From NCBI GenBank assembly GCA_948567375.1, contig OX419756.1:42448552-42512551 (forward strand): 64,000 nucleotides of DNA, in the 5' to 3' direction. Positions 12,661 through 23,490 of the stretch are shown piece after piece (positions within the stretch are counted from its first letter, which is position 1; the number at the start of each line of letters is the position of its first letter). The DNA comes from Lunularia cruciata (taxonomy: Eukaryota; Streptophyta; Marchantiopsida; Lunulariales; Lunulariaceae). The notes beneath the pieces were generated by a model. The model was not told the origin of the DNA. It saw only the letters and a program-made list of their open reading frames with translations, and did not search any database. A program made the translations under genes and the position numbers.

Positions 12661-14890
12661 TTGAGATGGAGTCCAGTAGGGGAGTTCTGCATGAGCAACA
12701 TGACGAAACTCGGTGGCTTACACAAGTGCCTGGCTTCTCAAGGATCATCAGAGCAGCCAAATTTTGTTTCTGAGAAGTCATTGTGGCCAAATCTTTTCCC
12801 TCGCCCTGTGATCTACAGCTCGAATATTTCGGATGTAGATCCAGTCCAGGTAGTGGTCACGCAGCATTTTTATCAGAAACACTGTGTCAGTAAATTTATC
12901 AGTGGAAATGCAAATACCGCAATGCTAAATTCTGACTTCCCGTGTTGTACATTTTCCATCAGTTAAGTGAGCTCTGGGCTGTGACCCTCAAGGTCAGAAG
13001 AGACCCGAAGAAGATTCTCAGGGCCCTCCGTCACAGCTTTGCCGTAAGATAGCCATGAAACCTTATGCTTCAGTGTTTCAACCTAGAAATTGCATAGAAG
13101 CTAGATATGCTCGGGCCAAATTTTCCATGATTTTAAATCACCGCGCTGATTATACGCTTAGTCGTCTCTCAATGTGTGTAAGTGTCTCTTACACTGTTTG
13201 TACAGTTTGTTATTGTTCTGGCCCATGACGAGCAAGTATCCTCGTCAAGCGGACCCTGTCTGAAAATAGTGGGTAAGCTCTTTTCCGTTCTGAATACACT
13301 TGAAAAGCTGCGTGCTATAAGAGTAGAAACTGTCTTCGGTAGCCTGGTTTTGAGTTCGTTCAGCTCAATTGCATGTATGCTTTTTCCTGAATTGCACTCA
13401 ACCTTTTTATCACAGTTCTTTTTCAGATCTATCTTTCCAGTCTTCCTGACTTTCACATTTGAATTCTCCAAAAACTCTAGTCCAGCTTGAGTTCATAGTC
13501 TTGTCTTCCGAACAGAAATTTCTAAATAATCTTTGAATCAAACGATATCCTGGACCTTTAAGAGCGCCAGGCCATTCTATGGGTGATTTGTACGCACCTT
13601 TCATTCCGCTTTGTTCGCTAACCTCTAGCTGAATGCCAGGGGTTGGGAGGGCGATATCAGATGGAACTTTTATTGTAAGTATTCAAACAACCACTTTGTT
13701 TCACAGCCTAATGGAAGAGATGAATTCTGCAATATGGGGTTATTGTCTATGCAACTGGCAGTTCCTGATTTAATCTGGAGCAGGCAAGTATCTGCGATGT
13801 AGCTGTTGATCCTGCCTATCAACATCGTGGCATTGGTCGCCGGATTGTGCGCAAACTCGTCGAGGTACGCATGTGAATGTTTAAGGAATGCTAGGAGTGT
13901 CTACAGATCATGGATTCTGAGAGATTCACCTTGTCCAGCCTTTAGCGTCCATCCTGGATAACAGGAAGCCGAAAACTATACCGCATGAAGATATCGGGTA
14001 GCAGCAGAGGAGAAATTAGCAGCTTTTGAGCTTAGAGCGTACAGGGAAACCTCTTGGTCCAATTATGTCTGTTAAACACCTTACTAAGTCATAACGCTTT
14101 GTACGGTTGTTTGCTCATGCAGAACATGAAAAAGACTGGTGGACCATCTGGATATGCCGTGTTCCCACCTCCTGTAGCTCGGCGATTTTTTTGGATGATA
14201 GGATTCAGGTACAGTCTTTTCCACCTTTGCAAATGTTATGAAATGTTGTGTGTTTTCGCTTCATTGCTGCAAAACTTGCACACCTGATCCTGAGAAGTAT
14301 GGAGACGGTTTATGTTGGCATTGTCATCATGGTCTTCCTACAACCACTTGTTGTATGACTACCGGTGCCACTGACGCATGTTAGTCGTTACAGACTTCTT
14401 GCAGTTGTTGGCAGACAGTGCAACTTGGAGCACTGTTGTTCAGACTTTCTGAGTACGAAGATGTAACTTTAAACTTCCTTTGCCATGTCTCTAGAGTCTT
14501 TGTCTATCTCTTGTTTTGTCACTGTCGATAGTAGTAACTAAGTAAGCTGGAGACATCCCTACACCTAATGTACGAATCCAGGTAGTTCACTTGAAAGATC
14601 ATGGCTTGAAAAGCTAAGTGGTTTATGCACTCTAACCTGACACTCGGTCTGGATATAAATATTCATCCGATTTATTGCCTTTCACTTGCACGTCAATTGG
14701 AATCTAGATGTCCAACTGAACCTATCACTAAAATGAATCGTGTATCGAAATGAACTTACACCATCTGATACGAATGTCTGCGTTTCTCAGATCTGACAAA
14801 AAGTATCGGCTCATGGCGTATTGCGGCAAAGGAGATGAAAGACGGGTGAAATTGGTAGACAAGGAACTTATGGCTAGGAGGCCAGAGTAG
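12661..14890 (+). CDS. GNAT-family N-acetyltransferase, seven exons recognised (5' end unresolved)
   Basis: GCN5-related acetyltransferase of the plant type; substrate unknown. Exons: 12661-12849, 12963-13043, 13206-13272, 13640-13674, 13784-13864, 14123-14208 and 14791-14890, all GT-AG and phase-consistent, coding 212 residues and TAG. Visible landmarks: VIYSSNISDVDPVQ then LSELWAVTLKVRRDPKK (N-terminal region), VGRAISDGTF (beta-strand before motif A), and SICDVAVDPAYQHRGIGRR, which contains the acetyl-CoA-binding Q-x-x-G-x-G signature QHRGIG. After that come RRFFWMIGF and a basic C-terminus. There is no ATG at 12661; it is a splice acceptor (TGTGCCAG), so at least one upstream exon is missing, possibly encoding a transit peptide. 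Some plant GNATs are plastidic (for example serotonin N-acetyltransferase), but this copy cannot be assigned so precisely. Confidence 0.75.
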
Positions 14891-15317
14891 AGCTAGCTTG
14901 AAATGTAGACCACTATTTGAAAACGGTACAGCTGAGTTGAGGAAAGGTACTGAATAAAAGTCAGTCCATTCTTTTTCGCTCGCTGTTCCAGATAATTTAT
15001 TCTGTACATTGCTTCGTTCAAAGAACGGTATTCAGAATAGCATCATGTGACTATCCAGGGGGTTGAAGTTCATGAGTTCCGGAGTGGGAGATCATGGAAT
15101 TACTTGGGACAGAATGTTGTGCGTGGAAGTATTTCATTCTCATTTTCATCCTCTGTAGAATACCAATTTCGAGAAGATTATGTACTCCTGTTTCAATATG
15201 TTGTCTTTCTTTAAAACTTTCATGAAAGAACGATGGCTAATTCACTCAACTGAGTCTTTGGACAACTTTAACAACTGTGCATAGTTCTAGTGAGTCCTCC
15301 AATATCGTGCCCTATAT

Positions 15318-15342
15318 ATTCATGATGGCCGCCATCATGAAT
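15318..15342. repeat. Perfect 25-bp palindrome
   Basis: Arms ATTCATGATGGC and GCCATCATGAAT around a single central C. It could be a cruciform or protein-binding site; nothing adjacent indicates a function. Confidence 0.85.
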
Positions 15343-15488
15343 TTTAGTGTAGGTAGGTTGAAGTTCTCCAAAGGGCTTCCAGCCTTTGAATCATATGCCA
15401 TATCTCCTTTTATAGATTGCCAAACTTTCAATCAAATGTCCGTTTTACCTTGTTCACATGAATATAGAGATAAAACTATTCACAGCTA

Positions 15489-15626
15489 ATGGAGAAAGAA
15501 TGAAAGGATGAAGAGAATTATAGAAAATCAGATCAAAAGATACAACTATCACAAGTGATGGAGAAAGGATGAAAGAATCAATAGAATTTATAGAAATCAG
15601 CACAAAAGTAAACTTATAAAATGTAG
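15489..15626 (+). repeat. Imperfect 69-bp tandem duplication
   Basis: ATGGAGAAAG at 15489 recurs at 15558, followed in both units by diverged GGATGAA...ATAGAA...AATCAG...CAAAAG blocks. Confidence 0.6.
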
Positions 15627-16403
15627 AATAGGTAATTTCTAGTGCTACATTTGATGTTAGGAAGCAGTCATAAAACCTTTGTATGGATCTGAAGAAGTAA
15701 AATAAATAAAATGCCATTTGATTACGAGTGCATCTCGTAAAGTAAACCAGCATGCAACATAACATCCACAAATATCACAAAGCTCGTGTCCAAAGAATAA
15801 AGAAACTGTAAATCTCACCTGGTGTGAGTTCTCAACCCTATCTTATCATGTCGATCTTACGTCTCTGTCCACTAATGCTTTATTTCAAGCGATTTATACT
15901 ATGAGAGATAGTGAACTTTATGATGGTAAGGAGTTTCTATCTATAAGGTCAGGTTTGGTACTAAAATTTGGTGACATAATCTCTTTTTTGAATGTCTTTC
16001 CTTTAATACAAATGAATTATCTCGTTTGGTTGTTTTGGTTGATTTGTGTAGTGGAAAGTGATAAATATATACGAAAGAGCAAGGTACCCCACCCCACTTA
16101 TTAAGGATTATGAATAATTTATGCATTCAAAATTCTATATCACAATATTCTTCATATCCAACCTATGAGTAAAGTGTTCTTATCACCGAACGTGACTCCA
16201 CTCTAAACCAACAACAGCATTAGTGGGAATAGGAACCCCTACATCCAGTATCTAAGTAAACTAGTCGGGAGATAGTGCCAAGGAACTATGTAGTTACTGC
16301 TAATCTAATTATAAATATAACTTAGTTAGTATTACAATAACAGCCATGTGTGCCATCAAGTTGATCATGTCGATTCCTACACAAAATTACAATTTCAAAA
16401 ACA

Positions 16404-16434
16404 AAATAAATAAATAAGTAAATAAATAAATAAA
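16404..16434 (+). repeat. AAAT microsatellite
   Basis: Short AAAT array with one interruption (AAGT). Confidence 0.85.
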
Positions 16435-16556
16435 GCTTGGTTGCTATCAAGTGTAAAATGCTGAAAAAATTGGCAGAAGTTCAGTATAGTGTAGGAAGAT
16501 GGTAAAATGGAGGTTAGCCCTATTTTTCCCCTGAAACATCGTTGAAAATTATCCTT

Positions 16557-16605
16557 GTACGACCTGATGAGGTTTTTCCATCCTTCTTATTATATTATCT
16601 CATGT
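16557..16605 (+). repeat. 49-bp dispersed repeat, diverged copy 3
   Basis: GTACGACCTGATGAGGTTTT then CCATCCTTC matches the first half of copies 1 and 2. The GCGGTCGC end has decayed. Confidence 0.45.
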
Positions 16606-18203
16606 GGATCGGGCTAGAAAAGGTCATTGTACCAAGAAACCTTACTTCCAGGCACTTCGATGTTCTCAAAGTTTCCACATAAACTAAAATGTTGGGAAGA
16701 GAATTTGTGGGTTTGAATTCGATTGTGATGGAAGTTTGTAGTAAGACTATAGAATATGCTATCGATGCTCTGAGAAGAAAAATGTTCCTTCAAATTTTGA
16801 ACAACATGAGTTACTAGATTCAACTTCTTGAAAAGAAAGTGTAAACTCTATACTCAATTTTATTCATTCAGCAGAATTGACTTGTTAATATTTGCAGAAG
16901 TAAATACCTGTATCTATACCGTATTTTCTAGAAATACTATAGCTATACCCGGAATACTTCGTGGAAGTGTATCCTGTTCGAACTGAATCGGATTCTAGAA
17001 TCGAATATAATGGTGAATAAAATTCAGAAGGTGCTTCTTCATTTAATGGTTAAGCCCATCATTGGCTGAAACTTACTATCCTGAATGCCCAATATAAATT
17101 CAGCATCTTGAACCGTACCGATCAAGATACAATAGATAGTCTGACCTAGATCAAATTTTATTGCTTTGAGTTTCCAAGGTTACTTACATCGATTTCGAAA
17201 AGATTAGATGAATGATTTCAAGTGAGACGTGATGATTTGAAATTTTCATGAAATTATTGCACTTCTCGAAAAGTTCAACACTATATACTGTTAAAATAAA
17301 AATATATTGAAGTTTTTTTTTAAATTTTGGGTTTCCAGCTTTTTAATTAAGGATGTACCTCTGCTTTCCACCTCTTCTCAGTCTAAAACTCTTGAATAAG
17401 ATACAGAATTTCACACATCTGAATACTCTACTACTTGACTCTGTGTATTTTAGATGCTTTTTTTGGGGGGAAAATCATCAAAATTGAGATCATAGCGTAA
17501 ATGAATAAAAAGTAATAATAATTTCCATGAGGATTTTATAGACTATTGAGAAGAAGTACTTACGTTTATTGTTATCGTCAATTTACCTACCTCCGAGCAA
17601 TTGATCTTATCATGGACCCCTATACGGTGACCAACGTTTCCAAGTATCTCTCGCAGAACTAGATGGGATCTCGTAACAGTTTTCGAACAAGAATGCTGTT
17701 TGGATGATAAGAAAAATGGCAAGTGAAGCAGCATTGCTTCACTTGTAATCTCTATTCTAATTCGTAAAAGAATCCTCGCTTACAAGAGGCCATAAAGCAG
17801 TAGTGAGGGGTTTGAGAAATATGACAAACACTCCGTTCGTTATCACAGTGGGACTTCTGCATTCATCTTCAATCGATAGTGAACCCGGAATTAGATTAAG
17901 GTTGAACAGGTCAGTAGTGGCAAGAGCACGTTATTTCAGATAGTGTTACAGGTTGCAGAGACCAGTTTATATTGTGAATCCGATCCCATCGATCTGATGA
18001 CAAAGTCTCGTTGAGCTTTTTGAGGGATTTCCTTTGCTGGAGGAGAAATCGGAAAGTAAAGGTTGTTTCTTGAACCAATACTCTCCATGTAAAATCGAAC
18101 TACTAGTACTCTCTATTTCAGAGCGACTTGCAAAATTTAAGTACTTGCAACGAATGCGCAACTCTGGTACATTACTCGATCATACCATTGATATCGCAAA
18201 ATG

Positions 18204-19481
18204 TTACTCTGTAAGGAATTTGACCATCGATTTGGGTGTTAGAGTGTCTGTCCCGCTAGGAGATTGAGGAGCAGACTGCCTTAGAGCCGGTTTTGTTGGC
18301 TTCAAAACGGGTAAGTAGGGAAAAGGAAAAATGCTTCTAGTGGGTGGAGGCATGCGCACTGTAGAACTTCTAGCAGGACTGTGAGCTAATCTTTTACCGG
18401 GACTCCGAGCTGATCTTTTGCTGGGACTCCGAGATCTAGATTTTCTGGAAGGACTACGACCTCGGTGGGTAGAATGGGATGTTGAAGCAGTGCTAATTGC
18501 AGGCGTTAGTCCAGGCTCGAACACACCTCTCTTCGCATCAAGTTTAGGAACTGGTACTGATACTGGTGGATTTACAACGTCAGAAGAGCGCGATCTGATT
18601 CTCGACGTCGTCTTAGAACTGTAATAAATTCGTCTCCTCTTCTGGGATGTGGAGCGTGTGGAGGAACGACTGGTGTAAGTAGATCTCGTTCGTCTTGTGA
18701 GAGAGCGTCCGCGAGTTTTCGATGTGTGTCTGGTTACGGATCTGCTCCTCCTTGTAGAGGATCTGGAACGTGCGCGTGATCTTGAGCGTGAGTGGGGTCT
18801 CCTCCTCTGTCGACGACGAGTCCCCCGCCTCTTAGCATGTCTTCCTCGCCCTCCTCTCCTTCCCTTTCTTTCTTTCCGTTTAGGAGTACGTCCCCTCCTT
18901 CGCCCCTTCTTTCTAACTTTCTTTCGGCTCCTGGATCTCGATCTCGACTGTGACCTCGACAGTACTCTTTCCCTCGAACCAATCGCTGCATTATTTCTGT
19001 CGCCTTTGTGCGAACTACTGCTCCTACTTCTGTGGCATTTCTGGGTGCTCCTGCTCCTACTTCTATGTCTAGGTGTCTGGCTACGACTAGGGCTTTTTCC
19101 CAAGGGCTTGTTGCATTTACACTTCAGGGGCAACGCCTCCACCATCTTCCATGAATGATTTTTGGGTAGCTTTTGGGTTATCTTGTACTTGTGACTATGC
19201 TTTTCCAGATGGTGACCACGCACCAGCCTTTTGAGAGATTTGGTTAGTTGTTTCTCGAACCTCACCCCCAATTTACAATGGTATGTTTTCTGTATTCTTG
19301 CTTGGATGGACTTTCTGGACATGCCCCCTGAACGTTTACAGCGAAACAGCGCGTCGAATATGACCCTCATCAACACTTTGTGTGGATTTGCGGGGTACGA
19401 AGTCGTGTCGATTGTCATCTGCATCCTCCCGTTCTGCCTCGGATTTCTCGGGCACCCTCGGGAATGCGATCGAGAATGCAT
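18204..19481 (-). CDS. Linker-histone H1-type protamine precursor, long form
   Basis: Single-exon gene of 425 residues. Residues about 25-105 form a H15/H1 winged-helix domain (NPHKVLMRVIFDALFR, MSRKSIQARIQKTYHCK, LTKSLKRLVRGHHLEK). From about residue 130 to 300 the protein is an Arg/Ser-rich tail with RSRSRSR and KRRRR-type runs, typical of protamine-like chromatin condensers. The last 100 residues are Ser/Pro-rich with SPS/SPG repeats that could be phosphorylated. This architecture matches the sperm H1-derived protamines reported for Marchantia, which are released by cleavage of male-germline H1 precursors. Function inferred: nuclear condensation of swimming sperm. It is divergently paired with the related gene at 20646. 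An alternative reading as an SR-type splicing protein is unlikely because the N-terminal fold is H1 and no RRM is present. ATG at 19481. Confidence 0.82.
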   Translation of the reverse strand: MHSRSHSRGCPRNPRQNGRMQMTIDTTSYPANPHKVLMRVIFDALFRCKRSGGMSRKSIQARIQKTYHCKLGVRFEKQLTKSLKRLVRGHHLEKHSHKYKITQKLPKNHSWKMVEALPLKCKCNKPLGKSPSRSQTPRHRSRSRSTQKCHRSRSSSSHKGDRNNAAIGSRERVLSRSQSRSRSRSRKKVRKKGRRRGRTPKRKERKGRRGGRGRHAKRRGTRRRQRRRPHSRSRSRARSRSSTRRSRSVTRHTSKTRGRSLTRRTRSTYTSRSSTRSTSQKRRRIYYSSKTTSRIRSRSSDVVNPPVSVPVPKLDAKRGVFEPGLTPAISTASTSHSTHRGRSPSRKSRSRSPSKRSARSPGKRLAHSPARSSTVRMPPPTRSIFPFPYLPVLKPTKPALRQSAPQSPSGTDTLTPKSMVKFLTE

Positions 19482-20645
19482 TTTGATGCAACTAATATGA
19501 TACCGAAAGTTCTGTTATGGAACCGAAACTAATCTCGGTTCAGTACTGAAGCCTACCGAAGTGACACAATGATTCTCATATTCTCGTCTGCTCAAATACA
19601 TTGACTTCTCAGAACCACCTCGCTCATGACGAGATGATTCTGAGATTGTGACACTCTTTATTTTCCGTAAGATATCACCAGCGAAATCTAGCTACTGTTT
19701 ATCAACTTTAAGTTTGGTTGCTCTTCACAGTCAGCTCGGAAAATAAACCAAAAATCGGGGAAGCACCATGATCCGTTCATGGTCATCGTCGTAAATCAGA
19801 CTAGCAGCTCCTTTCTCGTGTCTCAGACAGAGGATCCGAGAAGACATGAGTTGGCTCGGAGCATGGATCCACTTGATTGGCTGCCAACTTCGGGACGACG
19901 AATGGGGGCCGATCCTGAGACAAACCATCCGACCACATCATCAACTTCAACCGTCGTAACACTTCGACGATCGGATCACTTTTCAGTGAACCCACAGACA
20001 TGACTTCGACGATCTCCCGACTTCGGGGCCTCATGCGATCCACTGTCACGTCATTTCATATGTACGTCAGTGAGGCATGCATGCTTAAACTACTGATTCA
20101 CCAGCCGTTAGATCTTACTTTCTACAACCGATTTCCAGTCATGTTCTGCCTGGAATGCTTGGAAAATCTGAGTAGAGGACTCCGTTGCAGCCTCAGCTAA
20201 ACTTTCATACTTTTGACTCTAGAAATATCCAGGGAGTGTTCAGTAAGTAGAATGTGGCGGCTGAAGAATCTACCGTCAGGATCTGACCAACTCAAGTTTC
20301 TTCCAACAATCTCGTGTAGTAACCGTCGATTTTGTGACACCTCAGCAATCCAGAAAATGCATAAATCGAACGGCAGTGGGGGAAAAGGCGAAGTGCTACC
20401 CGAAGAGGCAAAATGGGAACGGGCAGCTGCGAAAGGATCCATGTGCTAGGGGTGTGGACGAATGGGACCACTGACGACTCTTCCATTGTCTGAGCAGTGA
20501 ATCTATAATTCGAGCAGAATTGAGGTCGGGAGTTTCATAAATCGTTTTCGGGGAAGGATGCTAGGTCCTTCGATGTCGTCGATTTTTAAGTTGGTCCTTT
20601 AGGACTTAGTGGAAAGCATCGAGAAGCTAGGAAAAGCTGAGCACA
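19482..20645. promoter_or_regulatory. Shared bidirectional promoter of the H1-protamine pair
   Basis: 1164 bp between two divergent start codons, with no supported gene inside. AACCG cores, the MYB site used by the male-germline factor DUO1, lie at 19521, 19536 (reverse), 19949 and 20126, and at 20321, where the fuller TAACCGTC occurs (20320-20327). The exact seven-mer AACCGTC occurs twice (19949-19955, 20321-20327). A 12-bp palindrome TTCAGTACTGAA lies at 19539. The regulatory role is inferred. Confidence 0.5.
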
Positions 20646-21416
20646 ATGAATCTGAACCCCGGTGACATGATGACCGGGGACCCTTCGGGGTCCAAGGCTA
20701 GAGGGAAGGGACTGCAGCATCCCACGTACGCGAATCTGATCCACGATGCAATTTCCAGCTTGAAGCAGAGGGGAGGATCGAGTGCAATTGCGATCCGCAA
20801 AAACATCGAACAGAAAGTTGGGCCGACTCTCGGACCTAATTACAAGAAGATTGTGGGTTCGACGCTCTCGAAATTGGCCAAGACCGGGAAGCTCATCAAG
20901 AGCGGAAACACATTCAAACTGAGCCCAGAGTTCAAGATTGAACATCTCCGCAGAAGGAGACGCCACAGAAGGAAAGGAAAGAAAGGAAAGAAAGGAAAGA
21001 AGGGAAGGAAAGGAAGGAGACGGAGACGGAGAAAGGGAGGCCGAAAAAAGTCGGCGTCTGCGTTATATGCGTCGTATTCGGGTGGTGTAGCCACCGCGAG
21101 GAGACGAAGAAGAAGAAGGCACAGGCGCAGGAGAAGAAGAAGAGGCAGAAAGAGATCCAGAGGCAGATCGAGGTCGCAATCGGCCGTGGGTATCTATAGC
21201 TGCAGACGTCGCAGACGCCGCAAGGGTCGCAGACGCAGGAGACGAAGAAGAAGCAGAAGTCGCTCTCCCAGGCGCCGACACAGAAGTCGATCAACCGGAG
21301 GCGTCAGCCAGAGGAGAGTCAGGCATGCCTCCCACGTTCACGTTCATGGAAGCGGACATTCCCATGGAGGTTCGCCCAGTGAATCGCCTTCTGGGCATCG
21401 GTCGCCAACACTCTAG
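20646..21416 (+). CDS. Linker-histone H1-type protamine precursor, short form
   Basis: Single-exon gene of 256 residues. Residues about 22-95 are a recognisable H1 globular domain (HPTYANLIHDAISSLKQRGG, SSAIAIRKNIEQKV, KLAKTGKLIKSGNTFKLSP), closer to canonical H1 than its neighbour. It then switches abruptly to a Lys/Gly block (KGKKGKKGKKGRKGR), long poly-Arg runs of 6-10 residues, an RSRSRSP segment, and a His/Gly/Ser-rich C-terminus (HVHVHGSGHSHGG). This is a protamine-like, Arg-dominated chromatin protein, probably proteolytically matured in sperm by analogy with liverwort protamines. Codons 5-16 contain two overlapping, mutually exclusive hairpins (20657-20679 and 20678-20693). It is paired head-to-head with the gene at 18204-19481. 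The repetitive AGA/AGG codons make the tail prone to length change. Confidence 0.85.
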   Translation: MNLNPGDMMTGDPSGSKARGKGLQHPTYANLIHDAISSLKQRGGSSAIAIRKNIEQKVGPTLGPNYKKIVGSTLSKLAKTGKLIKSGNTFKLSPEFKIEHLRRRRRHRRKGKKGKKGKKGRKGRRRRRRKGGRKKSASALYASYSGGVATARRRRRRRHRRRRRRRGRKRSRGRSRSQSAVGIYSCRRRRRRKGRRRRRRRRSRSRSPRRRHRSRSTGGVSQRRVRHASHVHVHGSGHSHGGSPSESPSGHRSPTL

Positions 21417-22085
21417 AAATTTGGGACCAACGATCTAGAGCTGCTCGATCTTTTTCCAGTTTTTAATACCCAAGATGGCTGTTCTGGCCAGCCCCTAGCT
21501 TCCATCATTCTCTTCTGAAGTGAATCCCTATGGAACAATTTATATTTGACCGATTGGTATGACCAACAGTCGTCCAGCCAAGTCTATAATTCTTGATCAA
21601 AGGAGGATGAATCTGCCTCCAACCTTGGCCGCATTTCAGACCAAAGTCTTACATACAGACTTATGTAATAAACTTGGTTCTTCTTGAATATTATTGAAAT
21701 ATCTGATTTTCAATGCCAGTCCATGTTTCTCAGGCTTCCTATATACTCAAAGCTAACTCCAATTCCGAATATAGACTTTCTCGATAGATGGTGACCTCTG
21801 GGAGCCGTCCATATTCGATCGCAACATTCTAGAGCCAAAGCAGATCCAGCTATGTAGCAACTCGGAGCTATTTACTTCAGTCCTACATCAACTGAGGGGA
21901 TCGCTATCCTTGATGACGACTAATGCATGAAGCCCAGAACTCCTCTTGAGCCAAACATGATCTTGCTGTTTACTAGTTGTGGATCCGCTTTTCTTCTAGA
22001 ATAGGTTGTCCGCTAGCGCAATTAGTGTTGCATATAGATACCTTGGTGTACTCGACCATGACAGCGCGTGTACTCATGAGAACGT

Positions 22086-22140
22086 AAAACTGTAGACCAA
22101 TTCATGTGCGACCAATTCATAAAACTGTAGACCAATTCAT
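22086..22140 (+). repeat. 20-bp direct repeat with a third partial copy
   Basis: AAAACTGTAGACCAATTCAT at 22086-22105 and again at 22121-22140, with GACCAATTCAT between them at 22110-22120. Confidence 0.9.
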
Positions 22141-22207
22141 TCATATGCAAGCAAACTCGCCCTGGAACTTCAGTACCAAAGCAGATTTAAGAAAGTCTGT
22201 TTTGCAA

Positions 22208-22256
22208 CGATGGAATCTACACTGATACCCAGCTTTTAGAAGTGTAGATTCCATCG
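22208..22256. repeat. Hairpin with 16-bp perfect arms
   Basis: Arms CGATGGAATCTACACT (22208-22223) and AGTGTAGATTCCATCG (22241-22256) with a 17-base loop. GATTCCATCG is repeated immediately downstream, so the left arm has two pairing partners. Could be a MITE remnant or small-RNA hairpin; no evidence for either beyond structure. Confidence 0.75.
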
Positions 22257-23490
22257 GATTCCATCGTTACAACGATATAACCCATATGGTCCGAGGTTTG
22301 CCATCAAATACTAGTACAAGGAAAGAATTCACCGACAGAATTTTAGAATTCTCAAGCAACGCTTGTTACCGTCATAAGTACACTATATTTCAAGGTCATG
22401 GGTCAGTATTATTAGTGCTATGTATTCTGTATGCAGTAAATATGGCATACACGTATATTGAATTATATTTGTGTGTATTGCGTAATTTCAAAAGTATTCA
22501 GAGCTTCGCTGATTACAGCCAAAGTGAAGCCCTCTACGTGGTCGCTATCAACAGCTGAGTTCGAAACATTGCACTCAGAGGTTGCAGTTTGAGATTACTC
22601 CCTCGAAATTTCTCTTCTTACAAAGCTCGATTGCAGACGGCGCTAATGCAATCGAATAGCTAGTAAATGGAGGTCAGGATTGACGACATCGCCCATTCAG
22701 AATTATAATCTAGCAGTTATTCACTCGCTTGATTTTCTGTTCTGATCACATTGAATCCTGGAGTTCGTAAATATGCTGAAAAAGATGAAGGTGCAGTAAG
22801 ATTCAGATCATCTGTGTCCAGTTCCAACGACAGATTTACCATATAACCAGATTTTAAGTCAATCCAGGTCAGAAGCGTTGATTCGTATCGACATCAACAA
22901 TTATTTTGAATCGGCTTCGGACTGTTCGGGCTATAAGACCAAACCTACAGGCCTTGGCCTACCGATAGTACTGTCTAAACTTCGCTCCTTGTAGCATCCC
23001 AATTGCAAGACTGTAGCTAGGAAATATGACGACAGAACTCATACATATCAAATGACTTCATGACATGATGCTACGACACCGGTAACAGAAACCCTGTGCT
23101 GCAATTGATCCAGATTGGTACATATATTTGGTCTTTCTATTCTGGTACTAGCACAGTGGGTCCAACAGGAGACTCTGTAATCGTGTTGGTCTCTTATATC
23201 CTGGGCCGGCCGGAGTACTCCGACCTTCTTATAGAATTCTATAGAATAAGTCTACACGTACGACCAAATTTTGGTTCTCTTGCCTCAAACTTCCAAAAAA
23301 CTTGATTAGGCCACTGTAACAACCAGCTGCAGCTTTTTATCGTTCCAAAGTGAGGAGATAATTATGAGTTTCTACCGGCCTAGGCGACGTCTCTGGAAGG
23401 AAATTTGACCACGAACATGGAAAGTTGAGCTACGTAACGATCCCACTCAGTATCTATAGCACCAGAGTTTTCATAAGCATACGTATATCA

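Larger units (their letters stand above)
14891..18203. other. Intergenic, AT-rich, no supported gene
   Basis: No frame with recognisable domains. It contains a perfect 25-bp palindrome (15318-15342), a 69-bp tandem duplication (about 15489-15626), an AAAT microsatellite (16404-16434), and a weak third copy of the 49-bp dispersed repeat near 16557. Confidence 0.4.
21417..23490. other. Intergenic, no supported gene
   Basis: Holds the 3' UTR of the short H1-protamine gene, a 35-bp-spaced direct repeat (22086-22140) and a 16-bp-arm hairpin (22208-22256). Short open frames such as 22286-22558 and 23096-23305 have no recognisable domains. Confidence 0.4.

Noticed and set aside
18697-19158. Plus-strand 153-codon frame opposite the long H1-protamine gene
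   Set aside because: Leu/Arg-rich artefact of the reverse complement of Arg/Ser codons; the minus frame has a clear H1 domain.
18204-19481. SR-type splicing factor because of RSRSRS repeats
   Set aside because: No RRM; the N-terminal domain is an H1 winged helix, and the neighbour shares the H1-plus-basic-tail design.
20840-21294. Minus-strand frames opposite the short H1-protamine gene
   Set aside because: Low-complexity Phe/Leu/Ser and Ala/Ser shadows of Arg/Lys codons.
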